Assembly (NCBI GenBank): GCA_025931135.1
Contig: JAICNR010000004.1
Location: 1 to 41,066, forward strand
DNA from: Gemmatimonadota bacterium
Lineage (GTDB): Bacteria > Gemmatimonadota > Gemmatimonadetes > JACCXV01 > JAHWKZ01
DNA length: 41,066 nucleotides
Direction of reading: 5' to 3'
A program made the translations under genes and the position numbers. A model generated the notes under the pieces. It made no database searches, was not told the DNA's origin, and worked only from the letters and a program-made list of their open reading frames with translations. Each line of letters opens with the position of its first letter. Position 1 is the stretch's first letter. This document shows positions 23,823-32,512 of this stretch, piece by piece.

Positions 23823-24776
23823 ATGGAACCATCGCCCGCCGTGCACGGCATCCATCACGTCACCGCCATCGCAGGTCATCCGCAGGAGAACCTGGACTTC
23901 TACGCCGGGGTGCTCGGATTGCGGCTCGTCAAGCGGAGTGTGAATCAGGACGATCCCGGCACCTATCACCTGTTCTACGCCGACGCCGCCGGCACGCCCG
24001 GCACGGACGTCACATTCTTCCCGTGGATGCGGATGGCTCCCTCGCGCCCGGGTGCGGGGCTGGTCGGGGAGATCGCGCTCGCCGTTCCCTCCGAGCACCT
24101 CGGGTGGTGGAGCGAAAGGCTGCGGGAGCTGGGAGTCGAGACTCTCGACGAGGAGTCCCGCTTCGGCGAACCGGCGCTCCCGTTCCGCGACCCGCACGGC
24201 CTGCCGCTCGCGCTCGTCGGGATCGAGGGCGAGCGCGAGTTCGCCGCCTGGGAGGGGAGCCAGGTTCCGCCCGAGCGCCAGATCCGAGGAGTGCACGCGG
24301 TCCGGATCCGGGTGCGGGCATCGGGTCCGACGGAGCGGTTGCTCGCGGACCAGCTCGGCTTCTCTCTCGCCGCCGAGGACCGCGGGTGGCGGCGTTGGGC
24401 GGCGGGCGAAGGATCGGGCGCGTTCGCGGACCTCTTCGAGGAGCCGGGCGCTCACGTCGGACGGTGGGGTACCGGCGCGGTGCATCACGTCGCCTGGCGG
24501 GTCCACGACGACGCCGAGGAGCTCCTCGTCCGCGCGGCGGTCGAGGCCGCGGGACTGTCGCCGACGCCGGTCATCGACCGCTTCTGGTTCCGCTCCGTCT
24601 ACTTCAAGGAGCCCGGCGGCACCCTGTTCGAGCTCGCCACCGACGGCCCCGGGTTCGATCGCGACGAGGACCCCGAGAGCCTCGGCGAGACGCTCGTCCT
24701 GCCGCCCTGGCTCGAGCCGCACCGCCGCGAGATCGAGGCGGTCTTGCCGCCGCTGGAGGTGCCCGCGGCCACGTGA
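23823..24776 (+). CDS. Ring-cleaving dioxygenase-like VOC protein
   Basis: A 317-residue protein with two vicinal-oxygen-chelate halves. It starts MEPSPAVHGIHHVTAIAG and has FYAGVLGLRLVKRSVNQDD, the opening of the MhqO/MhqE-type ring-cleaving dioxygenases. Likely metal ligands are a His in GIHHVTAI, a His in VHHVAWRV and Glu in TLFELATDGPGF. Members act on hydroquinone-like or glyoxal-type compounds; the substrate is not set by sequence. The start at 23823 has GAGAGGGGGAAG upstream. Its stop overlaps the next start by four bases (GTGA). Confidence 0.9.
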   Translation: MEPSPAVHGIHHVTAIAGHPQENLDFYAGVLGLRLVKRSVNQDDPGTYHLFYADAAGTPGTDVTFFPWMRMAPSRPGAGLVGEIALAVPSEHLGWWSERLRELGVETLDEESRFGEPALPFRDPHGLPLALVGIEGEREFAAWEGSQVPPERQIRGVHAVRIRVRASGPTERLLADQLGFSLAAEDRGWRRWAAGEGSGAFADLFEEPGAHVGRWGTGAVHHVAWRVHDDAEELLVRAAVEAAGLSPTPVIDRFWFRSVYFKEPGGTLFELATDGPGFDRDEDPESLGETLVLPPWLEPHRREIEAVLPPLEVPAAT

Positions 24777-25291
24777 CCGGGCGTGGGGCCTCGGCGTCCG
24801 GGCCCCCGGTCTGGACGCTGCGCGCGGCGGGGCGCGAGGACTTCGGCTGGGTCGTCGAGCGCCACCGGGACCTGTATCGGCGAGAGCACGATTGGGACGA
24901 CCGGTTCGTCGCGCTCGTGGCCGGCGTCCTGGACGGCTTCGAACGCGCATGGGATCCTGCGCGTGAGCGAGGCTGGATCGCGGAGCTCCAGGGCCGTCCC
25001 GTAGGCTCGGTGTTCCTCGCCCGTCATCCTGAGCGCGACGGAGTGGCGAAGCTGAGACTCCTCCTGGTCGAGCCCGAGGCTCGCGGCCTGGGGATCGGCA
25101 GGCGGCTCGTGGCCGAGTGCACCACGTTCGCCCGCGAGGCCGGTTACCGCGCGATCACGCTCTGGACCAGCAGCGTGCTGGACTCCGCGCGACGACTCTA
25201 TGAAGCCGAAGGGTACCGTCTGGTCCGGGAGGAGCCGGAGGAGCTGTTCCACGAAGGCGAGCTGGGCCAGGAGTGGGAGCTCGTGCTGTGA
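24773..25291 (+). CDS. GNAT N-acetyltransferase
   Basis: A 172-residue acetyltransferase beginning at GTG 24773 inside the VOC stop codon. AAGREDFGWVVERHRDLYRREH is the N-terminal pattern found in the acetyltransferase half of MarR-GNAT regulators, here without the MarR part. LLVEPEARGLGIGRRLVAECTTFA is the acetyl-CoA loop, and SARRLYEAEGYRLV and QEWELVL close the domain. The substrate is unknown. Coupling to the VOC gene suggests that both handle the same compound or stress. Confidence 0.88.
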   Translation: MTGRGASASGPPVWTLRAAGREDFGWVVERHRDLYRREHDWDDRFVALVAGVLDGFERAWDPARERGWIAELQGRPVGSVFLARHPERDGVAKLRLLLVEPEARGLGIGRRLVAECTTFAREAGYRAITLWTSSVLDSARRLYEAEGYRLVREEPEELFHEGELGQEWELVL

Positions 25292-25295
25292 GCGG

Positions 25296-25712
25296 TCAGA
25301 CTGTCGGAGCCGGCCGCGGGCGGTCCGGCAGGAGGAACACGCGCTTGGCGAGGGGGGAGTCGAGCGTCGTGCGCTCGTACAGCGCGTCGAGAGCGCGGCC
25401 CGAGAGGATGTCGGCGGAAGCGGCCTCGAACTCCTCCCAGGACGCGGCCGGGCCGAGCCGCTCCACCTGTTCCCGGATCAGGCTGAACCAGGCCCACGTC
25501 AGAGTCTCGTGGTAGAGGTCCGTCTTCCCCAGAGCGACCGCCAGCTCCCGGATGCCGCGCGCCAGCTCCGCGAGGCCCTCCGGTCCGGACCTTGTGCGCG
25601 CGTAGTGCCAGGCGATCATCACGTGCTCGCGGTGATTGAGCGATCCGCGCAGTGTTCTGCGCTCCTCGAACGCGTTGACGATGTCTGAGACGCTGAAGGA
25701 ATCAGCGGGCAT
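25296..25712 (-). CDS. Conserved hypothetical protein, all-helical
   Basis: A 138-residue soluble protein with a series of helices. Motifs are SLNHREHVMIAWHYART, KTDLYHETLTWAWFSLIREQVE, SWEEFEAASADILSG and a tail LAKRVFLLPDRPRP. I have seen this pattern (a histidine pair near HREH, then LYHETxTWA) in many bacterial hypotheticals of similar length, but I know no function. It lies four bases from the convergent GNAT gene. Only 15 bases separate its start from the divergent methyltransferase gene, so its promoter must sit inside that gene. Confidence 0.8.
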   Translation of the reverse strand: MPADSFSVSDIVNAFEERRTLRGSLNHREHVMIAWHYARTRSGPEGLAELARGIRELAVALGKTDLYHETLTWAWFSLIREQVERLGPAASWEEFEAASADILSGRALDALYERTTLDSPLAKRVFLLPDRPRPAPTV

Positions 25713-25727
25713 GGAGGGAAGATAACG

Positions 25728-26246
25728 GTGAGCCGGGCGTCGACCCTCTGGACGGCCGCCCGTGCGCTCTTCTACGCGACCGCGTTCTCGGCTCTCTGGG
25801 GGTGGCTCGCCTACGAAGCGCATCTCAACGACGCTCGATTCGCGGTTCAGCTTCCCGGCTGGATCGCGCCGATCGGGGTTGCGCTCATGCCGATCGGCGC
25901 GGCGATCGTCGTCGCCTGTCTCGTGACGTTCGTCGTCCGCGGAAGAGGGACGCCGGCGCCGTTCGACGCGCCGCGCGAGTTCGTCGCGAGCGGCCCCTAT
26001 CGTTGGGTGCGAAACCCCATGTATCTCGGCGCGTTCCTCGTTCTCGCCGGGTACGCGCTCTGCGCGGGCTCGTTCGCGGCGCTGCTGGTCGCGTTCGGAC
26101 TGCTGGGGGTCACGCACCTGTTCGCGGTTCTTCACGAGGAGCCCGCGCTCGAGCGGCGGTTCGGAGACAGCTACCGCGACTACCGCTTGCGGACGCGGCG
26201 CTGGATCCCCGGGCCGCCGCGGGAGGCCGGCACCGATCGCCGATGA
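25728..26246 (+). CDS. Isoprenylcysteine methyltransferase-like membrane protein
   Basis: A 172-residue membrane protein starting at GTG 25728 with GAGGGA upstream. Hydrophobic segments at residues ~8-28, ~43-68 and ~105-130 surround the ICMT/PEMT-type motif SGPYRWVRNPMYLGAFLVLAG, with HEEPALERRFGDSYRDYR behind it. This is the SAM-binding site of the bacterial isoprenylcysteine methyltransferase-like family. Such proteins probably methylate small or lipid substrates at the membrane; the substrate is unknown. Its stop overlaps the DUF5655 gene start by four bases. Confidence 0.88.
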   Translation: MSRASTLWTAARALFYATAFSALWGWLAYEAHLNDARFAVQLPGWIAPIGVALMPIGAAIVVACLVTFVVRGRGTPAPFDAPREFVASGPYRWVRNPMYLGAFLVLAGYALCAGSFAALLVAFGLLGVTHLFAVLHEEPALERRFGDSYRDYRLRTRRWIPGPPREAGTDRR

Positions 26247-26680
26247 TGGAGCGCCCGCCCTTGTGGCGCTGTCCCGAGTGTGGGCGGTCGTTCGCGAACC
26301 CTAACCAGTCCCACGCCTGCGGCCGTCACGATCTCGAGGCCCACTTCGCCCGCCGCCCTTCGGAGGTGCGGGCGCTCTTCGACGCGTTCCTGGCTGCGCT
26401 CGAGGAGATCGGCCCGGTCGAGGTCCTTCCCCAGAAGACCCGTATCGCATTCCACGTTAGGATGTCGTTCGCGCAAGTGACGCCGCGGAAGAACGGGCTG
26501 GAGGGCCATTTCGTGCTGGCGCGGAGAATCGAGGACCCGCGTTTCTTCGAGGTGACGACCTTCTCGCCGCGGAACCATCTGCATCGGTTCCGAATTCGCC
26601 GTCCGGAAGAGATCGATGCTGCGATGAAGGCATGGATGCGAGAGGCGTATGCGGTCGGGGAGCAGCGCCATCTGGATTGA
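26243..26680 (+). CDS. DUF5655-type protein with N-terminal zinc-ribbon-like site
   Basis: A 145-residue soluble protein. The first 30 residues hold LWRCPECGRSFANPNQSHACG, in which CPEC and a later Cys plus His could bind one zinc. The remainder has FDAFLAALEEIGPVEVLPQKT, RIAFHVRMSFAQV and FEVTTFSPRNHLHRF, which resemble the DUF5655 pattern. Function is unknown. It may start at ATG 26243 or at ATG 26246, the next codon. It is translated with the methyltransferase-like gene. Confidence 0.85.
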   Translation: MMERPPLWRCPECGRSFANPNQSHACGRHDLEAHFARRPSEVRALFDAFLAALEEIGPVEVLPQKTRIAFHVRMSFAQVTPRKNGLEGHFVLARRIEDPRFFEVTTFSPRNHLHRFRIRRPEEIDAAMKAWMREAYAVGEQRHLD

Positions 26681-26704
26681 CCGCGGGAGCGCGGCGCGCA
26701 CAGC

Positions 26705-27694
26705 ATGGACTTCGTGGGATCGAGCGGACCGCCTGTGATCGTACTCGGCGTTTGGCGGAGCGGGACAGCGCTCCTCAAGGAGATCCTCGACCACCATTCC
26801 CAGATCGCCATCCCCGGGGAATCGTATTTCCTGCCCGCGCTCTGGGTGCGTTACCGCGCCAAGCCGGACATCGGAAGCCTTCTGGAAGACATCGACTGCG
26901 TTCCGCAGGTGCGCGAGTGGGGCGTGAGATCTCGCGATCTCCGGGCGTGCCTGCCCGATCGGCCCATGTTCCCCGACGTCGTCCGGGCCCTATACGAGCG
27001 GTACGCCCACAGTCGCGGCAAGCCGCGGTTCGGCGATAGGACGCCGCACTACATGCGGCATCTGGACCTGCTCGAGCACGCCTTCTCGCGTCCGCGGTAT
27101 GTTCACATCGTGCGGGACGGACGCGACGCCGCCCTCTCTTTCGCAGCGATGCGCGCAAATCCCCGACCCCCGTGGATCTGGCCGCGCGGGATTGCCGACT
27201 ACGCGTGCCGCTGGCGCCACGAAGTCGAAGCCGCCCGCGAACTGGGAGCGAGTGTGGGGCCGCAACGATACTTTGAGCTGCGGTACGAGGACCTGATCGC
27301 GCGCCCCGAGGCGGTCGTGCGCGACGTTTGCGCCTTCCTGGACCTGATGTTCGAAGCCGCGATGCTGGACTATTACCGCGACCGTGACCTCGCGATCGAT
27401 CCGAACCATGCACGACTGGCCGAGCCCGTTTCCCCAGCCCTCAGGAACTGGCGCAAGCAGATGTCGCCTTCCGACGCGCGGCGCTTCGAGACGATCGCTG
27501 GACCACTGCTCGGGGATCTCGGTTACGAGCGCACAACCCTTCCGTCGAAGAGGGACCGGGTCCGAAGCCTCTTCGATCGCGTGGTCTCCCGAGGCCGCAT
27601 CGCCACCGGTCTTCCCGTCCCGCTCTTTCGCCGCTCCTTCCTCTGGCCGATCAGGCAGAAGCGTCAGCTCCGCCGGGCGGGATACCATGTGTGA
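26705..27694 (+). CDS. Sulfotransferase family protein
   Basis: A 329-residue cytosolic protein of the PAPS-dependent sulfotransferase type. VIVLGVWRSGTALLKEILD is the 5'-phosphosulfate loop (RSGT); FGDRTPHYM follows. VHIVRDGRDAALSFAAMR is the 3'-phosphate-binding motif with the conserved Arg and Ser. The LRYEDLIARPEAVV motif confirms the family. The C-terminus is Arg-rich. It should transfer sulfate from PAPS to a hydroxyl of a sugar or small molecule. No strong ribosome binding site lies before ATG 26705. No related sulfation genes are nearby. Confidence 0.9.
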   Translation: MDFVGSSGPPVIVLGVWRSGTALLKEILDHHSQIAIPGESYFLPALWVRYRAKPDIGSLLEDIDCVPQVREWGVRSRDLRACLPDRPMFPDVVRALYERYAHSRGKPRFGDRTPHYMRHLDLLEHAFSRPRYVHIVRDGRDAALSFAAMRANPRPPWIWPRGIADYACRWRHEVEAARELGASVGPQRYFELRYEDLIARPEAVVRDVCAFLDLMFEAAMLDYYRDRDLAIDPNHARLAEPVSPALRNWRKQMSPSDARRFETIAGPLLGDLGYERTTLPSKRDRVRSLFDRVVSRGRIATGLPVPLFRRSFLWPIRQKRQLRRAGYHV

Positions 27695-27715
27695 GGAAGC
27701 ACCGAAGAGAGAGCT

Positions 27716-28087
27716 TCAGCCCCGTTCGTACGACGGCTGGTAGAGCTCGATCGTGAAGTTCCCTGGCGCGCGGAAGGTCGTGCGGATCCCGTAGCCGACT
27801 TCCTCGGGCTGGTCGACGAACTCCACGCCCTTCGACTGCAGCTCGTCCATCGTCGTCGCGAGGTCGTCGCAGTAGAACGAGATGTGAGGTGTCCCGGAGG
27901 GCATCCTCCGGCCGTCCACTGAGGGGTCCGCCTCCAGCGGGTGGCAACCCATCTCGGCCTCGGGCAGGTCGAAGATCAGCCAACCTCCGCCCACGTCGGT
28001 GGCCGGGAATCCGACCACGTCGCGCAGGAACGCGCGTAGCGCCTCGGGTTCCGACGTATAGAACATCGTATGCACTCCACGAATCAT
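27716..28087 (-). CDS. VOC (glyoxalase-like) family protein
   Basis: A 123-residue single VOC module of two beta-alpha-beta-beta-beta units. It starts MIRGVHTMFYTSEPEALRAF, then GWLIFDLPEAEMG, TPHISFYCDD and ends TIELYQPSYERG. His in TPHISF and Glu in IELYQP are the usual metal-ligand positions. Substrate is unknown. It starts inside the stop codon of the HAAS-domain gene (ATGA overlap), so the two are coupled. It converges with the sulfotransferase gene. Confidence 0.88.
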   Translation of the reverse strand: MIRGVHTMFYTSEPEALRAFLRDVVGFPATDVGGGWLIFDLPEAEMGCHPLEADPSVDGRRMPSGTPHISFYCDDLATTMDELQSKGVEFVDQPEEVGYGIRTTFRAPGNFTIELYQPSYERG

Positions 28088-29049
28088 GCGCCCTCCTCTA
28101 CGGCCAGATCGCTGGCCGTGTCGGTTCCCGCCGCCAGCACCACCGCCGAGACGGCGAAGGCGAGGCCAAGAAGGAACAGGATCGGGTCGAAAACGCGGTC
28201 CAGCACCGTGAACGGCCCGCTCAGAGCGATCGCGAACAGGACGATGGCGCCGAGCGCGTCGAGGCCGGCCATCGCCCACCGCTCGGCCGATCGGGTTTCC
28301 CCGCGCTCCATCTCCCACAGCAGGAGCGCGACCGTCGGCAGGAGCCAGAGGTCGATCCACGGGACGAACGTGTGGTAGGCCGGGTGCAGAAGGGTCGTGA
28401 GCCACAGCCGGCCGTCGGAGTGCGCCAGATACGGGAACAGGACGGGCGCAAAGTGTAGCGCCAACAGCGCGTACAGGCAGAGGCCGAGACGGAGGCCGAC
28501 CCCGACCCGCGACGTCGGCCGAGGCGCGGGGAGCGGCGGCAGCTCGCGCGGGTCCCAGCGGACCGGGAAAGCCGAGGGTGCGCCCATCGCCCAGCGCTGA
28601 ATGACCGCGAACACGAGGACCACCATTCCGAAGTTCGCGATCGCGCCGAAGACGATCTCCATCCACGTGGTCGAGCCGGTGAACGCGAACCGGAACGGCA
28701 ACAGGTACGTGACAGTGTAGAAGCCCCTCAGCCACAGCGCGGTGAACGCGAGGTGGACGAGGAGCACTCCGGCCGCGCACTTCCAGAAGAACGGCAGAAT
28801 GCGCGGCCCGATGAGTACGGTCTGGTCGGGAGCCAGTCCATAGGCGAGCTCGGCGGGATCCCCCATCGCCGACAGTCGCTCCAGCGTGATCTTCTCGGCG
28901 GTTCGATCGCTGCCGTCCAACCGCGCCTCGACCTCGGTCGTCAGGCGCGCCCGCAGGTCCTCCGCCACCTCCTCGCGCCGATCGCGCGGGAGCCGGCGCA
29001 CGACGTCGTGCACGTAGCGCTCGATCCACTCTCTCCAGTCGACGATCAT
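28084..29049 (-). CDS. HAAS-like domain membrane protein
   Basis: A 321-residue protein. Residues 1-55 are helical and charged (WIERYVHDVVRRLPRDRREEVAEDLRA region, then ERLSAMGDPAELA), resembling the HAAS/DUF1700 domain that often sits at the N-terminus of PadR-linked membrane proteins. About six hydrophobic segments follow, from ~85 to the end. No enzyme motif is visible. A GAGGGA precedes the ATG at 29049. It is divergent from the ABC exporter, 86 bases apart, which suggests shared control. Confidence 0.8.
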   Translation of the reverse strand: MIVDWREWIERYVHDVVRRLPRDRREEVAEDLRARLTTEVEARLDGSDRTAEKITLERLSAMGDPAELAYGLAPDQTVLIGPRILPFFWKCAAGVLLVHLAFTALWLRGFYTVTYLLPFRFAFTGSTTWMEIVFGAIANFGMVVLVFAVIQRWAMGAPSAFPVRWDPRELPPLPAPRPTSRVGVGLRLGLCLYALLALHFAPVLFPYLAHSDGRLWLTTLLHPAYHTFVPWIDLWLLPTVALLLWEMERGETRSAERWAMAGLDALGAIVLFAIALSGPFTVLDRVFDPILFLLGLAFAVSAVVLAAGTDTASDLAVEEGA

Positions 29050-29135
29050 CGCTCCCTCTGGCGTAGGCCGTCCCCGAAAACTACCTATGGGCCGGTCCCG
29101 GACAACATCGCCCCCCATCCGCATGGAGCCGGTCC

Positions 29136-30065
29136 ATGATCCAGGTCGACGAGCTTCGCAAGGAGTATGACGGAGTCGTCGCCGTGGACGACGTCTCGTT
29201 CGAAGCCCGCCCGGGAGAGATCTTCGGCCTCCTGGGGCCGAACGGCGCGGGGAAATCGACCACGATCGGCTGCATCTCGGGACTCCTGACCCCAACTGCG
29301 GGGTCCGTCCGGATCCAGCAGTACGACGTGGCCCGCGAGCCGGTCGCGGCCAAGTCCCGGATGGGCATCGTGCCACAGGAGGTCGCGCTCTACGAGGATC
29401 TCCCGGCGGAGGAGAATCTGCGGTTCTGGGCCGAGGCATACGGCCTCCGGGGCGAGCGGGCCGCCGAGCGGGTCCGCGCCGTCCTCGACACCGTGGGACT
29501 GGCGGACCGCGGCAACGACCGGGTCGAGACGTTCAGCGGAGGCATGAAGCGCCGGTTGAACTTCGGCTGCGGAATCGTCCACGAGCCCGAGGTGCTGCTG
29601 CTGGACGAGCCGACGGTGGGGGTGGATCCGCAAAGCCGCGTGCGACTCCTCGACCTGGTGCGCGAGCAGGCGGGCGCCGGGGTCTGCGTCCTCTACACGA
29701 CTCACTACATGGAGGAAGCCGAGGCCCTGTGCGACCGACTCGCGATCCTCGACCACGGGAAGATCATCGCCGCCGGGACGCTCGAGGAGCTCCGCGGAAA
29801 GGAGGGTGAGCGCGATCTCGTCCGACTCTCGGGGAGCTTCGACCCCGAGGCGGTGGGTCGCGCGGTGAGCGACGTCGAGGGGGTCGAGATCGTCGCCGCC
29901 GGTCCGGAGCAGGTCGCGCTCGCGGTGGCCGCCGCATCGCGCCGGCTCCCTGAGATCCTGACGCTCGTGTCCGGGACGGGGGCGGCGGTTCGCGAGACGA
30001 CGGTCACGCGCCCGAGCCTCGAGAGCCTGTTCATTCGTCTGACCGGCAAGGAGCTCCGGGAGTAG
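29136..30065 (+). CDS. ABC-2 exporter ATP-binding subunit
   Basis: A 309-residue ATPase of the DrrA/NatA type. Walker A is GPNGAGKST (residues ~36-44), the Q-loop follows at VPQEVALY, the signature is ETFSGGMKRRLN, Walker B is VLLLDEPTVGVDPQS, and the H-loop is TTHYMEEAE. The C-terminal ~80 residues hold a small regulatory domain. It powers the two permeases encoded directly downstream; together they form a complete exporter. The substrate (drug, lipid or other) is not predictable. Confidence 0.95.
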   Translation: MIQVDELRKEYDGVVAVDDVSFEARPGEIFGLLGPNGAGKSTTIGCISGLLTPTAGSVRIQQYDVAREPVAAKSRMGIVPQEVALYEDLPAEENLRFWAEAYGLRGERAAERVRAVLDTVGLADRGNDRVETFSGGMKRRLNFGCGIVHEPEVLLLDEPTVGVDPQSRVRLLDLVREQAGAGVCVLYTTHYMEEAEALCDRLAILDHGKIIAAGTLEELRGKEGERDLVRLSGSFDPEAVGRAVSDVEGVEIVAAGPEQVALAVAAASRRLPEILTLVSGTGAAVRETTVTRPSLESLFIRLTGKELRE

Positions 30066-30067
30066 GC

Positions 30068-31288
30068 GTGCGCTTCCTCCTCGCGACCGCCCGGAAGGAC
30101 CTGCTCCGGCTGCGAAGCGACTGGCCCGCGCTCCTCCTGTGGATCGGGATCCCGCTCCTCGTCGGCGGGCTCCTGGTCCTCGTCTTCGGCGGCGACTCGA
30201 ACCCGCGCGCGCGACTCCTGGTCGACGACCGCGACAGCTCGCTGGCGGGCCGCCTCCTGACCGGTGGCTTCTCCCAGGGCCCGCTGGCCGAGATCGTCGA
30301 TGTCGAGGGGGTGGCGACCGACGAGGGTCTCCGGCGCATTGAGGACGGGGACGCCTCCGCGCTGCTCGTGATCCCGGAGGGATTCGGCGCGGCGCTCCTG
30401 GACGGTCGACCGGCCTCGCTCGAGCTCGTAAAGAACCCGGCCCAGACGATCCTGCCCGCGATCCTCGAGGCCACGCTCGACATCGAGCTCGAGGCGGCCG
30501 AGGTCCTGCGGCGCCTGTTCGATGAGCCGATCGCGCGCATCGCGGCGGACGAGGACCGCGAAGGGTTCCCGCCCGATTCCCTGGTCGCGTCGGTGGCCGC
30601 GGAGTTCAATCGCGCGGGGGAAGGCGCGCGCGGATGGCTCCTGCCGCCGGCGATCGAGCTGGCGACGGTCGAGCCTCCAGCGGAGCAGGCGTTCGACTTC
30701 GGGCGCGCGTTCTTCCCGGGCATGCTGATCCTCGCACTCCTCTTCATGGCCACCGGCCTCTCGGCCGACGTGTGGAGCGAGCGCCGACTCGGAACCCTCG
30801 AGCGCGCAATCGTCACGCCGGGCGGCGTCGGGACGTTCGTCGCCGGCAAGTGGCTCGCGGGAGCGGCCGCGCTCGCGCTGGTCGCGGCCATCGGACTCGT
30901 GGCCGGCCGGTGGGCGTTCGGGATCGAGATCGCCAACCCGGCGCTCGCGTTCGTCTGGCTGGCCCTCGTCGGCGTCGCGCTCCTCGCCGCGTTCACGCTC
31001 GTCCAAGTCCTGGCGAAGAGCGAGCGCGCAGCGAGCGTCCTCGTCAATGCTGTCACCCTCCCGCTGGCGATGCTCGGCGGGAGCTTCTTCCCGTTCGAGG
31101 CGATGCCGTCGTGGATGGTCGCGCTCGGGAAGGCGACCCCCAACGGGTGGGCGCTCCTGCGGCTGCGCGCGATCGTCGACGGTGACCCCGAGCCGCGACT
31201 GCTTGCGGTCTCGGCGATCGGGGTGATCGCTCTCCTCGTCGGCGGCGGCTGGCTCGTTACCCGTCGCATCCGGAGCTGGACATCGTGA
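30068..31288 (+). CDS. ABC-2 type permease, first subunit
   Basis: A 406-residue permease that starts at GTG 30068, two bases after the ATPase stop. An N-terminal membrane segment is followed by a ~200-residue extracytoplasmic loop and then five or six membrane segments (MLILALLFMATGLSADVW, AAALALVAAIGLVAG, AFVWLALVGVALLAAFTL, AVTLPLAMLGGSFFPFEAMP). The LGGSFFPFEAMP turn is typical of ABC2_membrane permeases. It forms the channel with its neighbour. Confidence 0.93.
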   Translation: MRFLLATARKDLLRLRSDWPALLLWIGIPLLVGGLLVLVFGGDSNPRARLLVDDRDSSLAGRLLTGGFSQGPLAEIVDVEGVATDEGLRRIEDGDASALLVIPEGFGAALLDGRPASLELVKNPAQTILPAILEATLDIELEAAEVLRRLFDEPIARIAADEDREGFPPDSLVASVAAEFNRAGEGARGWLLPPAIELATVEPPAEQAFDFGRAFFPGMLILALLFMATGLSADVWSERRLGTLERAIVTPGGVGTFVAGKWLAGAAALALVAAIGLVAGRWAFGIEIANPALAFVWLALVGVALLAAFTLVQVLAKSERAASVLVNAVTLPLAMLGGSFFPFEAMPSWMVALGKATPNGWALLRLRAIVDGDPEPRLLAVSAIGVIALLVGGGWLVTRRIRSWTS

Positions 31289-32433
31289 GCGCGCTCGGCG
31301 CCGCCCTGTTCGTTGCCCGCAAGGACCTGTGGTACATGCTCCGGCAGAAGGAGACGCTGCTGTGGACCTTCGGGATGCCTCCCGTCTTCTTCTTCTTCAT
31401 CGGAACGATTACCGGCGGGTTCGCGGACGGAGACGAAAAGCCGGCGCTGGACCTCGTCGCCCCGGCCCCCGCGGGCTGGTTCGCCGACGCCCTGGAGAAG
31501 CGCCTTGCCGACGAGGGGTTCGACGTCCGGCGGACGGACGCCCCTCCGCCCGATTCGCTGGCCGCTTCCAGGCGGCTCGTCCTGCCGGCAGCGTTCACCG
31601 ATTCGCTTGTCGCGGCGAGTCGGGTTTCGGCGCGGTTCGAGCACGGGGGGGAGCTGGATCCGGCCGGCCGCTGGGATCAGATCCGCGTGGCGCGGGCGGT
31701 GTACGGCCTGCTGGCCGACGCGGCCCTGGTCGAGAGCGGTGGGGACACGGTGAGCGCCTCCGCTCTCGAACGCGAACGCGCGCGCCCGCGGATGTTCACG
31801 CTGGACGTGCGCGCGGCGGGTAGCGCGCTGGAGGCTCCGTCAGGGTTCCAGCAGGCCGTGCCGGGCACGATGGTGATGTTCACGCTCCTCGTTCTCCTCA
31901 CCTCGGGCGCCGTCGCGCTCGTGATCGAACGCCGCGAGGGGCTGCTCCGGCGCGTGGCGTCGACGCCGTTGCCGCGAGCGGGGGTCGTGGCGGGGAAATG
32001 GGGCTCACGGATGGCGCTCGGGCTGGTTCAGATCGCGTTCGCGATCGCGGTCGGGACCGCCTTCTTCTCGGTCGACTGGGGCCCGGACCTCTGGATGGTG
32101 GGGCTCGTCCTTGTGGGATGGGCCTCCCTCTGCGCCGGCCTTGCGATCCTGTCGGGAAACCTCGCCCGCACCGAGGGGCAGGCGGTGGGGCTCGGCGTGT
32201 TCGCCGCCAACCTCCTGGCAGCGCTCGGCGGGTGCTGGTGGCCGATCGAGGTCACGCCGGGCTGGGCGCAGCGCCTTGCGCTCGGGCTCCCTACCGGATG
32301 GACGATGGACGCGCTCCACCGCCTCATGAGCTTTCAGGCCGGGGCGTCCGCCGCGCTGCCGCACCTAGTGGCGCTCTCCGTCGCCGCACTCATCGTCGGC
32401 TGGATCGCGACGCGGACGTTCCGCTACGCCTGA
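31285..32433 (+). CDS. ABC-2 type permease, second subunit
   Basis: A 382-residue permease related to the preceding subunit, starting at GTG 31285 inside its stop codon. It has an N-terminal membrane helix (MPPVFFFFIGTITGGFAD), a large periplasmic loop, and a C-terminal set of membrane segments with ALGGCWWPIEVTPGWAQR in the same place as LGGSFFPFEAMP. It completes the exporter as a heterodimeric channel. Sequence does not show which molecule is moved. Confidence 0.93.
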   Translation: MSALGAALFVARKDLWYMLRQKETLLWTFGMPPVFFFFIGTITGGFADGDEKPALDLVAPAPAGWFADALEKRLADEGFDVRRTDAPPPDSLAASRRLVLPAAFTDSLVAASRVSARFEHGGELDPAGRWDQIRVARAVYGLLADAALVESGGDTVSASALERERARPRMFTLDVRAAGSALEAPSGFQQAVPGTMVMFTLLVLLTSGAVALVIERREGLLRRVASTPLPRAGVVAGKWGSRMALGLVQIAFAIAVGTAFFSVDWGPDLWMVGLVLVGWASLCAGLAILSGNLARTEGQAVGLGVFAANLLAALGGCWWPIEVTPGWAQRLALGLPTGWTMDALHRLMSFQAGASAALPHLVALSVAALIVGWIATRTFRYA

Positions 32434-32442
32434 ACGTAATTC

Positions 32443-32472
32443 TTGATCGACGGTCCGCTTACGCGATAGTAT
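32443..32472 (+). promoter_or_regulatory. Candidate sigma70-like promoter
   Basis: TTGATC (32443-32448) and TAGTAT (32467-32472) are separated by 18 bases and each match four of six consensus bases. They lie 41 bases upstream of the GTG start of the membrane protein gene, in the 79-base gap after the ABC permease. This is a weak match and untested. Confidence 0.3.
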
Positions 32473-32512
32473 GAGCCACTCCGAACGTGGTTGACCCTCT
32501 CCGGGAGGCGGC

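Noticed and set aside
22185-24950. A 921-codon minus-strand open frame spanning the chrA and VOC region
   Set aside because: It is antisense to the VOC and GNAT genes, in another frame than chrA, and its protein is Arg/Pro/Gly-rich with no motif. It comes from the low stop-codon frequency of GC-rich DNA.
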